Source: Deinococcus fonticola (GTDB lineage Bacteria; Deinococcota; Deinococci; Deinococcales; Deinococcaceae). From it: a stretch of 32,500 nt of DNA. Where the stretch lies: assembly GCF_004634215.1 (NCBI RefSeq), contig NZ_SMMH01000028.1:1-32500 (forward strand). The letters are read 5' to 3'. The stretch's first letter is position 1; each line of letters starts with the position of its first letter. The position numbers were made by a program, and so were the translations under genes. Below the pieces are notes generated by a model. The model saw only the letters and a list, made by a program, of their open reading frames with translations. It ran no database searches and was not told the DNA's origin. Positions 7,790 through 17,633 of this stretch are shown here, in pieces.

Positions 7790-8470
7790 TTACTGGAAGC
7801 GGATGTTCTGCTTCAGGCCAGTGGAGAGCGTCAGGGTAAGCGTGCAGGCCGGGCCGGTGTTCACGCTGACATCCATGCCCAGGTTCAGGGTGTTGGGGGT
7901 ATTGGTTCCCGACTTGGCCATGACGGGCGAGTAGGTGGGCCACAGAAGTTTCAGCATACCGAAGGTGGCGGTGGGCGTGTTGACTTTGTAGCTGCCAGCG
8001 GCCGTTTTGGTCAGGGCAACGGTGGCGGTGGCATTCAGGGGCAACTCGGTGGAGGCGGTGGCTTTGGCGTCCGTGACGGACAGACTGACCTTCTTAATGG
8101 TCAGGGTGAGGGTGTCGGCGCTGGGCAGGACGCCGCCGGCGCAGCCAGAGAACACGGCCGACTCCACCGCGAGCGGCACGTCCAGGCCGCTGGGGGTGCC
8201 GACGATGCCGGGCAGGGTGCTGGGATCAAAGTCGTCGAAGGTCTTGGTGACGGTCACGCGGCCGCTCGTGGTGATGTTGATGGCCTGGGCAGCCAGGGCG
8301 GTCGCTTCGCTGAGTTGACCGCTGGCTTTGGCTCCGGCCAGGGGCAGGGCACTGACCGGCGTGTTGTCGGCGGCGTTGCGGGCGATACTGCCACACCCCG
8401 AGAGCAGAGCGGTGCTAAGTAGGACGGAACTGAGCAGGGCCGGGACGGTCAGGGATTTGGTGAACGACAT
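7790..8470 (-). CDS. Secreted lipoprotein, uncharacterised
   Basis: A 226-residue lipoprotein precursor. The signal peptide MSFTKSLTVPALLSSVLLST is followed by a lipobox LLSGC with the lipidated Cys at 26. The mature part is rich in Thr, Ser, Val and Leu with alternating strands (for example VTVTKTFDDFD and LTLTIKKVSLSVTDAKATAS), suggesting a beta-sandwich. Two cysteines (SGCAGG and GPACTL) could form a disulfide. No named family is recognised. ATG 8470 is fixed by a strong Shine-Dalgarno site (GGAGGA) just upstream, and a good promoter lies before it. Confidence 0.85.
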   Translation of the reverse strand: MSFTKSLTVPALLSSVLLSTALLSGCGSIARNAADNTPVSALPLAGAKASGQLSEATALAAQAINITTSGRVTVTKTFDDFDPSTLPGIVGTPSGLDVPLAVESAVFSGCAGGVLPSADTLTLTIKKVSLSVTDAKATASTELPLNATATVALTKTAAGSYKVNTPTATFGMLKLLWPTYSPVMAKSGTNTPNTLNLGMDVSVNTGPACTLTLTLSTGLKQNIRFQ

Positions 8471-8497
8471 TAATTCCTCCTGTGAGCACAACGAACT

Positions 8498-8526
8498 AGC
8501 GTAAATTGACCAGTGAATGTGGTCAA
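8498..8526 (-). promoter_or_regulatory. Sigma-70-type promoter of the lipoprotein gene
   Basis: Read on the minus strand, TTGACC (8521-8526) and TACGCT (8498-8503) are separated by 17 nt. They lie about 28 nt upstream of the lipoprotein ATG, leaving a short leader that contains GGAGGA. This is one of the few genes here with both a canonical -35 and a Shine-Dalgarno site. Confidence 0.65.
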
Positions 8527-8966
8527 GCAGCAGTCTAAATCGCCATCTATTACACGATCATTAAACACTCAGAATATGTGCCTGACACGCTTAATTTTTG
8601 GCCTGATCGGTTACTGTTCAGATTCCAGCAGGCTGAGCCCACACCTTATGCTCAGGCAGGGGATCACCTGTTTTTGTTCGACCGTCCCGCCTGCAACCTG
8701 GAGCACGCGTAGCGGCCCTGAGCCTGTCCAGCGGGTTCGTCTCGGAAGTCATGGCGCGGTACGGGGCGGGCGGCAGTGCGCCGCCTCATTCGGCTGGCAG
8801 GTGGTGGCAGCCGCGAATGCCCTGCGCGGCACAGAATTTCTGTACGAGAATCCTCAGGCCCACTTCGCCCTTCTCCTCCCAAGGATGGACGATTCCCCTT
8901 ACGGTTCTTGTCAGACTCTGGGCCGTGGCTGGTCAAGGTTCAAGACATTGGTCGTTGCACATAGTC
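8527..8966. other. Intergenic region, no confident gene
   Basis: About 440 nt with no supported gene. The first 150 nt are AT-richer than average. A minus-strand ORF of 44 codons (MTSETNPLDRLRAATRAPG start, near 8751) has moderate codon bias but no start signal and no recognised relatives. Long plus-strand frames through this stretch lack the third-position G/C bias that sets in sharply at 8967. Confidence 0.5.
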
Positions 8967-9323
8967 ATGGCTCTGCTGTTGTTGCTGGTGCTGTGGCCGG
9001 CCCTGAGTGGGCCTGTGCGGACGGTGCCGAGCCTGCGGGTGGCGGCTCCCCCATCATTTCTGGGTGGGCGACGGGTGGAGCTGGTGCGGTTTTCCTACTT
9101 CCGGGGGTACTCCTCGAATGCCATGCTGGACGGTCACTTCGAGTTGCGGTGTTCACGTTTTCCGTGGCTGCGCGTCCGGCAACCCGATCCGCTGACGCCG
9201 CCGTGGGAGGGCGTGCCCGTCATTCTCTGGGGGAGAAATTCGGCGGTGTTGCAGCCGCAGGCCCGGGTCAGTCCAGTGGTGTTTTCAGGGGAAAGTCTGA
9301 ATGTCCTGCGGTTCTGTCCCTAA
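8967..9323 (+). CDS. Small secreted protein, unknown function
   Basis: A 118-residue protein with a short hydrophobic signal sequence (MALLLLLVLWPALSG) and probable cleavage around residue 18-20. The mature part is rich in Arg, Pro and aromatic residues (VELVRFSYFRGYSS, FELRCSRFPWLRV, GVPVILWGRNS) and looks all-beta. Third codon positions are strongly G/C from 8967 to the stop but not upstream, which supports both the gene and this start. No family is recognised. It lies 24 nt before agmatine deiminase in the same direction. Confidence 0.55.
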   Translation: MALLLLLVLWPALSGPVRTVPSLRVAAPPSFLGGRRVELVRFSYFRGYSSNAMLDGHFELRCSRFPWLRVRQPDPLTPPWEGVPVILWGRNSAVLQPQARVSPVVFSGESLNVLRFCP

Positions 9324-9347
9324 CGGGCTAATGCTTTAATGCACGTC

Positions 9348-10418
<1,071 letters not shown>

Positions 10419-10518
10419 CGGGAGCCCCCCCAGCAGGGGGAGAGCAGGTGTAACAAATTCCACCTCCGGCGTCCAGCAAGTAAGAAAGGGGTGAGGAAAC
10501 CGTCCCTACCCTGGGAAC

Positions 10519-11352
10519 ATGACTCCTTCGGCGCGCGCCTTGCCGCACATATTGGTGGTGGATGACAGTGGGGGCGTGCGCCGCAAGGTGGAGCGCATGC
10601 TCGCGCCTTACGTGCGGGTGACCCTGGCAGAAAGCGTGCCCGACGCGCTGCGGGCCCTGACGCCGTGCATGCAACTGGTGCTGTCGGACGTGCAGATGCC
10701 CGGCGAGAGCGGCCTGGAACTGGCGGCGATTCTGAAACGCCAGCGGCCCGACCTGCCGGTGATTCTGTGCACCGGCGTGGTCGATGTCGAAACCCGTTCC
10801 CGCGCCCAGGCGCTGGGGGTGGAGGCCGTGCTGCGTAAGCCGCTGCTGTCAGAGCCGCTCCTGAAGGTCATCCGGCAGTGGCTGGGGCGCGAGACCGGGG
10901 AACCAGGTCACCCGGCACCGGCGCAGCTGGCGGCTGTGGGGCCCGCCAGCGTCCCTGAAGCCCCGGTGTTGCCCACTGCCGCGCCAGCCTCCCTGCCGCA
11001 GGAGAGTGTCTTACTGGACATTGACCCCCTGGACGAGCTGTGCCGGCAACCTGGGGTGTTGTCGGCGGCGCAGCTGGACGAGTCCGGGATAGTGCAGCGG
11101 CAATGGAACCTGCCTTTGCCGCCGGAGCTGGGGCATCTGGCCGTGAATGTCCTGGCAGGCGTATATGGGGTCGCCGGTGAACTGGGGTCGGTGTGGCCGC
11201 CGGGCCAGTTCCTGCAGGTGCAATTGCTCGACCGGGTGTGGCTCGTGGGGCGCTGGAGGGGTCAGCGCCTGACCCTGGTGGTACGCGACGAGCAGGTGGC
11301 CGGGCGAGTGTTGCAGAGATTACAGGCGCTGGGCGACCCGCACCAAGTGTGA
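10519..11352 (+). CDS. Response regulator receiver fused to a roadblock/LC7-like domain
   Basis: A 277-residue protein. Residues 9-122 are a complete CheY-like receiver: acidic pair D15-D16 in ILVVDDSGG, phospho-acceptor D57 in LVLSDVQMPGESG, T85 in VILCTGV and K107 in VLRKPLL. A Pro/Ala-rich linker (about 125-165) follows. Residues ~168-272 read like a roadblock/LC7 (MglB-like) domain: LDELCRQPGVLSAAQLDESG, a middle helical part, then a hydrophobic pair VWLVGRWRGQRLTLVVRD. There is no DNA-binding domain, so it probably signals by protein contact, perhaps with a small GTPase. ATG 10519 follows TACCCT by six nt. No histidine kinase is adjacent. Confidence 0.82.
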   Translation: MTPSARALPHILVVDDSGGVRRKVERMLAPYVRVTLAESVPDALRALTPCMQLVLSDVQMPGESGLELAAILKRQRPDLPVILCTGVVDVETRSRAQALGVEAVLRKPLLSEPLLKVIRQWLGRETGEPGHPAPAQLAAVGPASVPEAPVLPTAAPASLPQESVLLDIDPLDELCRQPGVLSAAQLDESGIVQRQWNLPLPPELGHLAVNVLAGVYGVAGELGSVWPPGQFLQVQLLDRVWLVGRWRGQRLTLVVRDEQVAGRVLQRLQALGDPHQV

Positions 11353-11531
11353 AAGCTGCGGGGTAGGGAAAGTGAAGTTTGTTGTGTGAGCAGTGAATCT
11401 TCACCGAACTGGGCCATACTGGGTGTGCCTGAGTGCATCCCGCTCCTTATAGGTTTAGCTGAATGTAAAGTTATCTAGACCAATCCTGGTAGAGGGTTGT
11501 CATTTTTTTGACGTGGTGAGAACATCGCCAC

Positions 11532-11909
11532 ATGTGGGAAGGATTTCGCAATTTCTTGATGCGGGGCAACGTCGTCGAACTGGCCACCGCTGTGGTGATC
11601 GGTGGAGCTTTTACCAAGATCGTCGACGGCTTCATGAAGGGGTTTGTGGAGCCCCTGATCAAACTGATTCTGGGCAGCAGCGATCCGGCCAAGTCTCTGG
11701 AAGTCATCTCGGTGGGTGGTTTTCCGGTGGGTATGCTGCTGGCGGCCATCGTCAATTTCCTGCTGACGGCGGCGGTGGTGTATTTCTTCCTGATTCGCCC
11801 GCTCAGCAGTTTCGCCGCCCGTTTTGCTCCCCCGCCTCCCCCCCCCGGTGAAGACATCACTCTGCTGCGCGAGATCCGCGACCTGTTGAAGACCCAGAAC
11901 GTCCGCTGA
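11532..11909 (+). CDS. mscL: Large-conductance mechanosensitive channel
   Basis: A 125-residue MscL that forms a homopentameric osmotic-release pore in the inner membrane. The N-terminal amphipathic helix and TM1 (MWEGFRNFLMRGNVVELATA then VVIGGAFTKIVDGF) are highly characteristic. A short periplasmic loop, TM2 (VGMLLAAIVNFLLTAAVVYFF) and a proline run (APPPPPPG) lead to the cytoplasmic helix EDITLLREIRDLLKTQ. Length is slightly below the E. coli protein. A strong terminator follows. No clear Shine-Dalgarno or TANNNT box is seen right before the ATG. Confidence 0.96.
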   Translation: MWEGFRNFLMRGNVVELATAVVIGGAFTKIVDGFMKGFVEPLIKLILGSSDPAKSLEVISVGGFPVGMLLAAIVNFLLTAAVVYFFLIRPLSSFAARFAPPPPPPGEDITLLREIRDLLKTQNVR

Positions 11910-11925
11910 ACGTCGTGGCTTGACC

Positions 11926-11959
11926 TGAACCGCAAGCCCCAGCCTGCGGTTCATTTTTT
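11926..11959 (+). terminator. Intrinsic terminator of mscL
   Basis: TGAACCGCA (11926-11934) pairs perfectly with TGCGGTTCA (11945-11953) around a 10-nt loop, followed by six T (11954-11959). Confidence 0.9.
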
Positions 11960-11976
11960 CTGGCACACCTGCACCA

Positions 11977-12006
11977 TTTACGTTCACAACAGAATGGCGT
12001 TATAAT
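11977..12006 (+). promoter_or_regulatory. Promoter of the Panacea-type antitoxin operon
   Basis: TTTACG (11977-11982) and a perfect TATAAT (12001-12006) are separated by 18 nt. Transcription would begin just after the ATG at 12009, so the start at 12030 with its GAGG site is the likely one. This is the best -10 box in the window. Confidence 0.7.
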
Positions 12007-12029
12007 GGATGTGTCCAGAGGACGCCGCC

Positions 12030-12467
12030 ATGCCTATCTCCTCCCCTGCCGAGAAAAGAGCGAATCACTTCATCGAACTGGCCGCCGCTGACGGCAGGCT
12101 GCTGACACACATGCAGCTTCAGAAACTGGTGTACCTGGCCCACAGCCTCGCTCTGGCCCTGCACGACCGGCGGCTGGTCGCCAACAACTTCTACGCCTGG
12201 AGGCACGGCCCGGTCGCCCCCCACCTCTACGAGCAACTCAAAGGCACCGGCGCCCAGCCCGTCCACCACCTGCTGCCGGAGGCCATGCCGGCCTTTGACC
12301 TCGACCCACAGGCGCAGGAAGTGGTGAAGCAGACCTACGAAGCTTACGGGCGCTTCGACGGCTGGGAACTCAGGAACATCACGCACCTGCCCGGCTCGCC
12401 CTGGAGCCTCACCAGCGAACGCGAAGCCTACGGCCTGATCCCCGACGACCTGACCCGCAGCTACTGA
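12030..12467 (+). CDS. Panacea/SocA-like (DUF4065) antitoxin domain protein
   Basis: A 145-residue protein of the DUF4065/SocA/GepA group, now known as Panacea, an antitoxin domain that pairs with many unrelated toxins. Typical features are the N-terminal MQLQKLVYLAHSLAL helix, FYAWRHGPVAPHLYEQLKG, the helix VVKQTYEAYGRFDGWELRN, and ITHLPGSPW near the end. ATG 12030 is preferred to ATG 12009 because TATAAT at 12001-12006 would place the transcription start beyond 12009 and GAGG (12018-12021) sits eight nt before 12030. The next gene, 37 nt downstream, is its likely toxin partner. Confidence 0.85.
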   Translation: MPISSPAEKRANHFIELAAADGRLLTHMQLQKLVYLAHSLALALHDRRLVANNFYAWRHGPVAPHLYEQLKGTGAQPVHHLLPEAMPAFDLDPQAQEVVKQTYEAYGRFDGWELRNITHLPGSPWSLTSEREAYGLIPDDLTRSY

Positions 12468-12504
12468 ACCTGCAAGTCAACCCCTGCCCAGGGAGGGCCG
12501 ATCC

Positions 12505-12990
12505 TTGAGCGACCTGCTTGCCGAGAAAATTCAGGAACTGGCCGAGCAACAGGCCCAGCAGGCCCGCGAGCAACAAACCCGTCATCTGGACCAGGAAGTG
12601 GCCGCCGCCCTCGTTACCCCGCCCGAGGAACCGCCCAGCAACGCGGCCCTCCTGAAATTGCAGGTGGAAGTCGACCTGCTGCGCGAACAACTGGAGCAGC
12701 GCCGCACCGAGAACGCCATCTTGCGCGACCGCAGCACCTTTCTGCGCGAGGAACAGGAGCACATCAAGATGTACCGGCGCAAATACAGCAGCCGCGTGTT
12801 CTGGCTGAAGGTGCTTTAGCTGGTGTTCGCGGCGTGCGCGACCGTCCTGACCGGCCTGCACACAGCCTTCTTTACCCTCAGCGACACCGTGCTCATTGCC
12901 CTGACGGGCAGTGCGCTGGCCAGCGTGATCGGCATGTTCCTGGTCATCCTGAACTGGCTGTACCCCCGCGAGAAGGAAAAAAGCGTGTGA
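12505..12990 (+). pseudogene. Coiled-coil/two-TM protein with in-frame amber codon, candidate toxin
   Basis: A TTG start at 12505 follows GGGAGGG (12491-12497). The first 104 codons encode a charged, Gln/Glu-rich coiled coil (AEKIQELAEQQAQQAREQQ; LKLQVEVDLLREQLEQRR) ending KYSSRVFWLKVL, then TAG at 12817-12819. The same frame continues for 56 sense codons to TGA at 12988-12990 and encodes two membrane helices (LVFAACATVLTGLHTAFF; LIALTGSALASVIGMFLVIL) plus a basic tail. The gene therefore looks like a 161-codon membrane protein cut by one stop at the edge of its first TM helix. Alternatives are readthrough, restart at GTG 12823 giving a 55-residue membrane peptide, or a sequencing error. Its position after a Panacea antitoxin suggests a membrane-acting toxin. 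Confidence 0.65.
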
Positions 12991-13135
12991 TAAGCCGTGC
13001 GGCCGTTTCCCGCACATCCGGAAAGAGCCGAAGTTGAGTCCAATTCCCGCACCGCGTCTTTTTGGCGAATCCTTCCCGTCGGGTGAGATTGCCAACCACG
13101 AGCGATCCCACCGCGCGAGGTGTGAGAATCACGGC

Positions 13136-13609
13136 ATGATCGAGCTTGTTCCCTTCAGCGCGCCCCACCGTGCGGCCCTGTTGAACCTGCGCCTGGCACC
13201 GGGGCAGGAGAGCTGGACGCACCTGCCCGCCGAACTCCTGCCGGAAATCGAGGGCCACCCGGCCCGCCAGGCCGCGACGGTGCTGGAGAACGGTATACCG
13301 CTTGGAATGTTCGTCCTGAGCGCCGACGAACGGGTGGAATGGTACGCCGGGCAGCCCGACCCGCAGGCGCTGACCCTGAACGGCCTGAGCCTTGACCGGG
13401 GTGCCCAGGGGCGCGGCCTGGGCACGCAGGTCATGGACGCCCTACCGGAATACGTCGCCCGGACTTTTCCGTATGCCCGGCGCCTGCTGCTGTGCGTCCA
13501 CCAGACCAACCTCGCTGCCCTTCACGTGTACCGCAAGACCGGCTGGACGGTGCTGCGCGAGCGCCAGGGCAAACGCGGCCTGCTGTGGGTGATGGAGAAA
13601 AAACTGTGA
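13136..13609 (+). CDS. GNAT N-acetyltransferase
   Basis: A 157-residue GNAT protein. The acetyl-CoA binding loop is LSLDRGAQGRGLGTQVM (R/Q-x-x-G-x-G), followed by a helix, and the C-terminal NLAALHVYRKTGWTVLRERQ is the usual strand-helix end of the fold. The start at ATG 13136 follows GAGAAT by six nt. An upstream start at 13034 would add unrelated sequence. Its stop overlaps the next acetyltransferase by GTGA, so the two are translationally coupled. The substrate is unknown. Confidence 0.88.
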   Translation: MIELVPFSAPHRAALLNLRLAPGQESWTHLPAELLPEIEGHPARQAATVLENGIPLGMFVLSADERVEWYAGQPDPQALTLNGLSLDRGAQGRGLGTQVMDALPEYVARTFPYARRLLLCVHQTNLAALHVYRKTGWTVLRERQGKRGLLWVMEKKL

Positions 13610-14049
13610 GCCTGACTGTCCGAACGGCCACCCAGCAGGATCTGCCGGCCCTGCTGAAACTCTACACGCAGCTCAGTGCCCGTCACCAGCCACCGGCCGC
13701 GCTCACGCAGGCGGTCAGGCACGACATGCTGCGTCACCCCGGCATGCACGTGCTGCTGGCAGAACTGGAGGGGCGGGTGGTCGGCACGCTGACGGTTTCG
13801 TTTCTTCCCAACCGGACCCGGCTGGCGCGGCCTTACGGCGTGATCGAGAATGTCGTGGTGGACTTTTCAGCGCGCCGCCAGGGGGTCGGTCAGGCCCTGA
13901 TGGCGGCGGCCGAAACCCTGGCGCACGGGGTCAAGGCCTACAAGTTGATGCTGATGACCGGACATCAGGTCGAGACGGCCCAGCCGTTCTACCGCAGCTG
14001 TGTGTACGACCAGCACAGCAAAGTTCCTTTCGAAAAGCGCTTTATCTGA
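13606..14049 (+). CDS. GNAT N-acetyltransferase
   Basis: A 147-residue GNAT domain starting at GTG 13606, which overlaps the stop of the preceding gene by 4 nt. It begins LTVRTATQQDLPALLKLY, has VIENVVVDFSARRQGVGQAL as the CoA loop and KLMLMTGHQVETAQPFYRSC near the C-terminus, the arrangement of small-molecule acetyltransferases. It differs clearly from its upstream neighbour, so the pair is not a recent tandem duplication. The substrate is unknown. Confidence 0.88.
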   Translation: MSLTVRTATQQDLPALLKLYTQLSARHQPPAALTQAVRHDMLRHPGMHVLLAELEGRVVGTLTVSFLPNRTRLARPYGVIENVVVDFSARRQGVGQALMAAAETLAHGVKAYKLMLMTGHQVETAQPFYRSCVYDQHSKVPFEKRFI

Positions 14050-14096
14050 TGAGCAGCCGCTGTCGGCGCCAGGGAAGCCCACCTTTGGAGAACCAT

Positions 14097-14765
14097 ATGA
14101 CTCTACGCAATGCCCTTGAAGCTGTCTATACCGCTTTCGCCGAGATGCCACGGCCAGAATACATCCAGCACGAGCCTTACGAATTGGAGCCCGGCGAGGT
14201 GCGGCAACTTCTGACCTTCCCTCTCCGGGAGCTTTCACCGGAGTTGATGCGCTCCTATAAGTTCGAGTCGGTGTATAACGTCGGCACCTGGGACGATTTC
14301 CGGTATTTTCTGCCCAGGTTACTGGAAACGTTGACCCTTTCGCCGGATGACCCCGACCACTGGGAGCAACTGGAGGACATTGCCTCGCGCTTACGCTTCG
14401 CCAGGGAGAAGGGCTACTCACTCACAAGCGTGCAGGCCCAGTCTCTGTACTCTTATGCCCTGGCCTGGTGGGAGGCGTTTCTGGAAGCCCCGCCTTATAT
14501 CCTGCCCGCTCCCATGATCCTTGACTGGGGGACGCTGCAAACCTTCGGCCCGACGCGGGCTGAACTGCTCAAGCTCTGGCGTGAGCATCCACGCGGGGCA
14601 CAGCATCTGGCCTATGCGCTTGTCTGCAACGCCCACGCTGGGCTTCCTCCCGAATGGCCTAAAGCCGAGGCCGTCACGTGGCTGGAAGCCGCCTTCTTTG
14701 CGAACCCGGACGGCGAGGCGGCGCAAACCCTCAGCAACGCTCTTCTCTCTCTACAACAGGAATAA
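14097..14765 (+). CDS. Uncharacterised conserved protein
   Basis: A 222-residue soluble protein without signal peptide or membrane segment. The N-terminal half ([55 protein letters not shown]) resembles a widespread bacterial family of unknown function in which a short cysteine motif usually replaces EYIQHEPYE. The C-terminal half is helical and Trp-rich. The start is fixed by GGAG (14087-14090), six nt before ATG 14097. It lies 47 nt after an acetyltransferase in the same direction. Confidence 0.75.
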   Translation: MTLRNALEAVYTAFAEMPRPEYIQHEPYELEPGEVRQLLTFPLRELSPELMRSYKFESVYNVGTWDDFRYFLPRLLETLTLSPDDPDHWEQLEDIASRLRFAREKGYSLTSVQAQSLYSYALAWWEAFLEAPPYILPAPMILDWGTLQTFGPTRAELLKLWREHPRGAQHLAYALVCNAHAGLPPEWPKAEAVTWLEAAFFANPDGEAAQTLSNALLSLQQE

Positions 14766-14785
14766 CCCCCAGCCGCAGCCGGGGG
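14766..14785. terminator. GC hairpin between convergent genes
   Basis: CCCCC (14766-14770) and GGGGG (14781-14785) bracket a 10-nt loop directly after the stop of the plus-strand gene and shortly before the end of lpdA. There is no T run, so function is inferred from position only. Confidence 0.4.
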
Positions 14786-14807
14786 CCTGTCTTGCTGTCA
14801 GTCTCGC

Positions 14808-16211
<1,404 letters not shown>

Positions 16212-16343
16212 AAGGGTCAGTCTACCGGGTGACCCCCCAGCCCGTATTCACGCGCCAGCATAGTCGGACACCGGCCACTGACACCTTGCGGTGGTGAATC
16301 GGTTGCCGGAGCGCCGGCCGCATACCCCTCAGGGCTGCCCGGT

Positions 16344-16403
16344 CATCACGGTTACTGGCATCACGGTTACTGGCATCACGGTCACTGTCAGCACGGTCAC
16401 TTC
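16344..16403. repeat. Four tandem copies of a 15-bp repeat
   Basis: Two identical units CATCACGGTTACTGG (16344-16358, 16359-16373) are followed by two degenerate copies (16374-16388, 16389-16403) that keep C-A-x-C-A-C-G-G-T-x-A-C-T. The array lies between the stop of the M16 peptidase gene and the promoter of lpdA, outside any supported gene. The 15-bp period is a multiple of three and has no spacers, so it is not a CRISPR. Confidence 0.9.
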
Positions 16404-16427
16404 AGGCTTGACCCACCGCTGCGTAGT

Positions 16428-17633
16428 TCACGGCCCCAGAATGACGCCGGTCACGGGGTGCAGCGGGCACAGGCGCAGCACCTCGCGCACGTCGGCGGCC
16501 GTCACGCGGGTGAAGCGGGCGGCGAGCTCGGCATTGCTGCGCACTTCACCCACCGCGAGGTACTCCATGCCCAGCGTGAACAGGCGGCCCTGCGGAGTTT
16601 CGGCGCGCAGCAGGGTGGCCACCGCGGCCTTGCGGGCGGCGCGACGCACTGCCGCCTCGGTAATCAGGGCCTGGGCACCGGACAGGACGTTCAGGTAGGC
16701 GCTCAGCACCGCGTCCAGGCGCCCGGGATCGCAGGAAAACCCGCCCTCGAACACGCCGCTGTCGCGGTAGTCCAGGTGCGCCAGGTCGGCCATGTCGGCC
16801 AGGCCAGTGTCGACCAGCGCCCAGTACAGCGCCCCGCCGTCGCCGCCCAGCAGGTCGGCCAGCAGCGCGGCCGCCTCGCGCAGCGGGTGCCGAACGCCCA
16901 GGCCCGGCGTGGTCAGGGCCACCTGCACGCGGTGCAGGCTGGGGTCATGCAGGTGCCGGAAGGAACTCTGCGCGGGCGGCTGCGGTGCCGGCACCGGGGG
17001 CGTCGGCCGGCCTGCGGGCCAGGACGCCAGTTCGCGGCTGGCCCAGTCGAGGGCCGCCTGCTCGTCGAAGGCGCCCACCAGCACCAGCGTGACGTGCTGC
17101 GCTCCGTAGCGTTCCCGGTGGTTGCGGGCCAGTTGCCCCTGCGTCAGGGCCGACACCGTCTCCACGGTGCCCAGGACGCGGTGCCCCAGCGGGTGAGGCC
17201 CGTAGTAGTCGCCGCGCAGTTCGTCCACGACGCACACGCCCGGCTGCTCGGCGTACATGGCGATTTCTTCCAGAATGACGCCCCGCTCGGCCTGAAGGTC
17301 CGCGTCACGCAGGGCCGGGCGCATCAGGTGCGTCAACGTGTCCAGCAGTTCGTCCAGACGCTCGGGCAGCGCCGCGGCGTGGTACACCGTGGCTTCCTCG
17401 CTGGTGAAGGCGTTCGAGTGACCGCCCAGGTCGTCCAGGCGCTCGTTGAGGGTCACAGCGTCCAGTTCCTCGCTGCCCTTGAACATCAGGTGCTCCAGAA
17501 AGTGGCTGCACCCCATCTCGCTGGGCCGCTCGTCGCGCGCGCCGGTGTTGACGAAGTACCCGGCCGCGACGCTCTGCGCGTGCGGATCACTTTCCAGCAG
17601 CAGGGTCAGGCCGCTCGGCAAAACATGCTTCAT
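16428..17633 (-). CDS. M16 family zinc peptidase, catalytic subunit
   Basis: A 401-residue M16 (insulinase/processing peptidase-like) protein. The inverted zinc motif H-x-x-E-H is present in [12 protein letters not shown] (H44, E47, H48), and the distal glutamate lies in [15 protein letters not shown] (about E122-E123). The substrate-binding region has [14 protein letters not shown]. There is no signal peptide, so it is probably cytoplasmic. Its ATG overlaps the upstream gene by four nt (17630-17633). Bacterial M16B peptidases often form a dimer of one active and one inactive chain, which fits this pair. Confidence 0.92.
   Translation of the reverse strand: MKHVLPSGLTLLLESDPHAQSVAAGYFVNTGARDERPSEMGCSHFLEHLMFKGSEELDAVTLNERLDDLGGHSNAFTSEEATVYHAAALPERLDELLDTLTHLMRPALRDADLQAERGVILEEIAMYAEQPGVCVVDELRGDYYGPHPLGHRVLGTVETVSALTQGQLARNHRERYGAQHVTLVLVGAFDEQAALDWASRELASWPAGRPTPPVPAPQPPAQSSFRHLHDPSLHRVQVALTTPGLGVRHPLREAAALLADLLGGDGGALYWALVDTGLADMADLAHLDYRDSGVFEGGFSCDPGRLDAVLSAYLNVLSGAQALITEAAVRRAARKAAVATLLRAETPQGRLFTLGMEYLAVGEVRSNAELAARFTRVTAADVREVLRLCPLHPVTGVILGP

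Noticed and set aside
16344..16403. CRISPR array
   Set aside because: Units are 15 bp, directly adjacent and without spacers; no cas genes are nearby.
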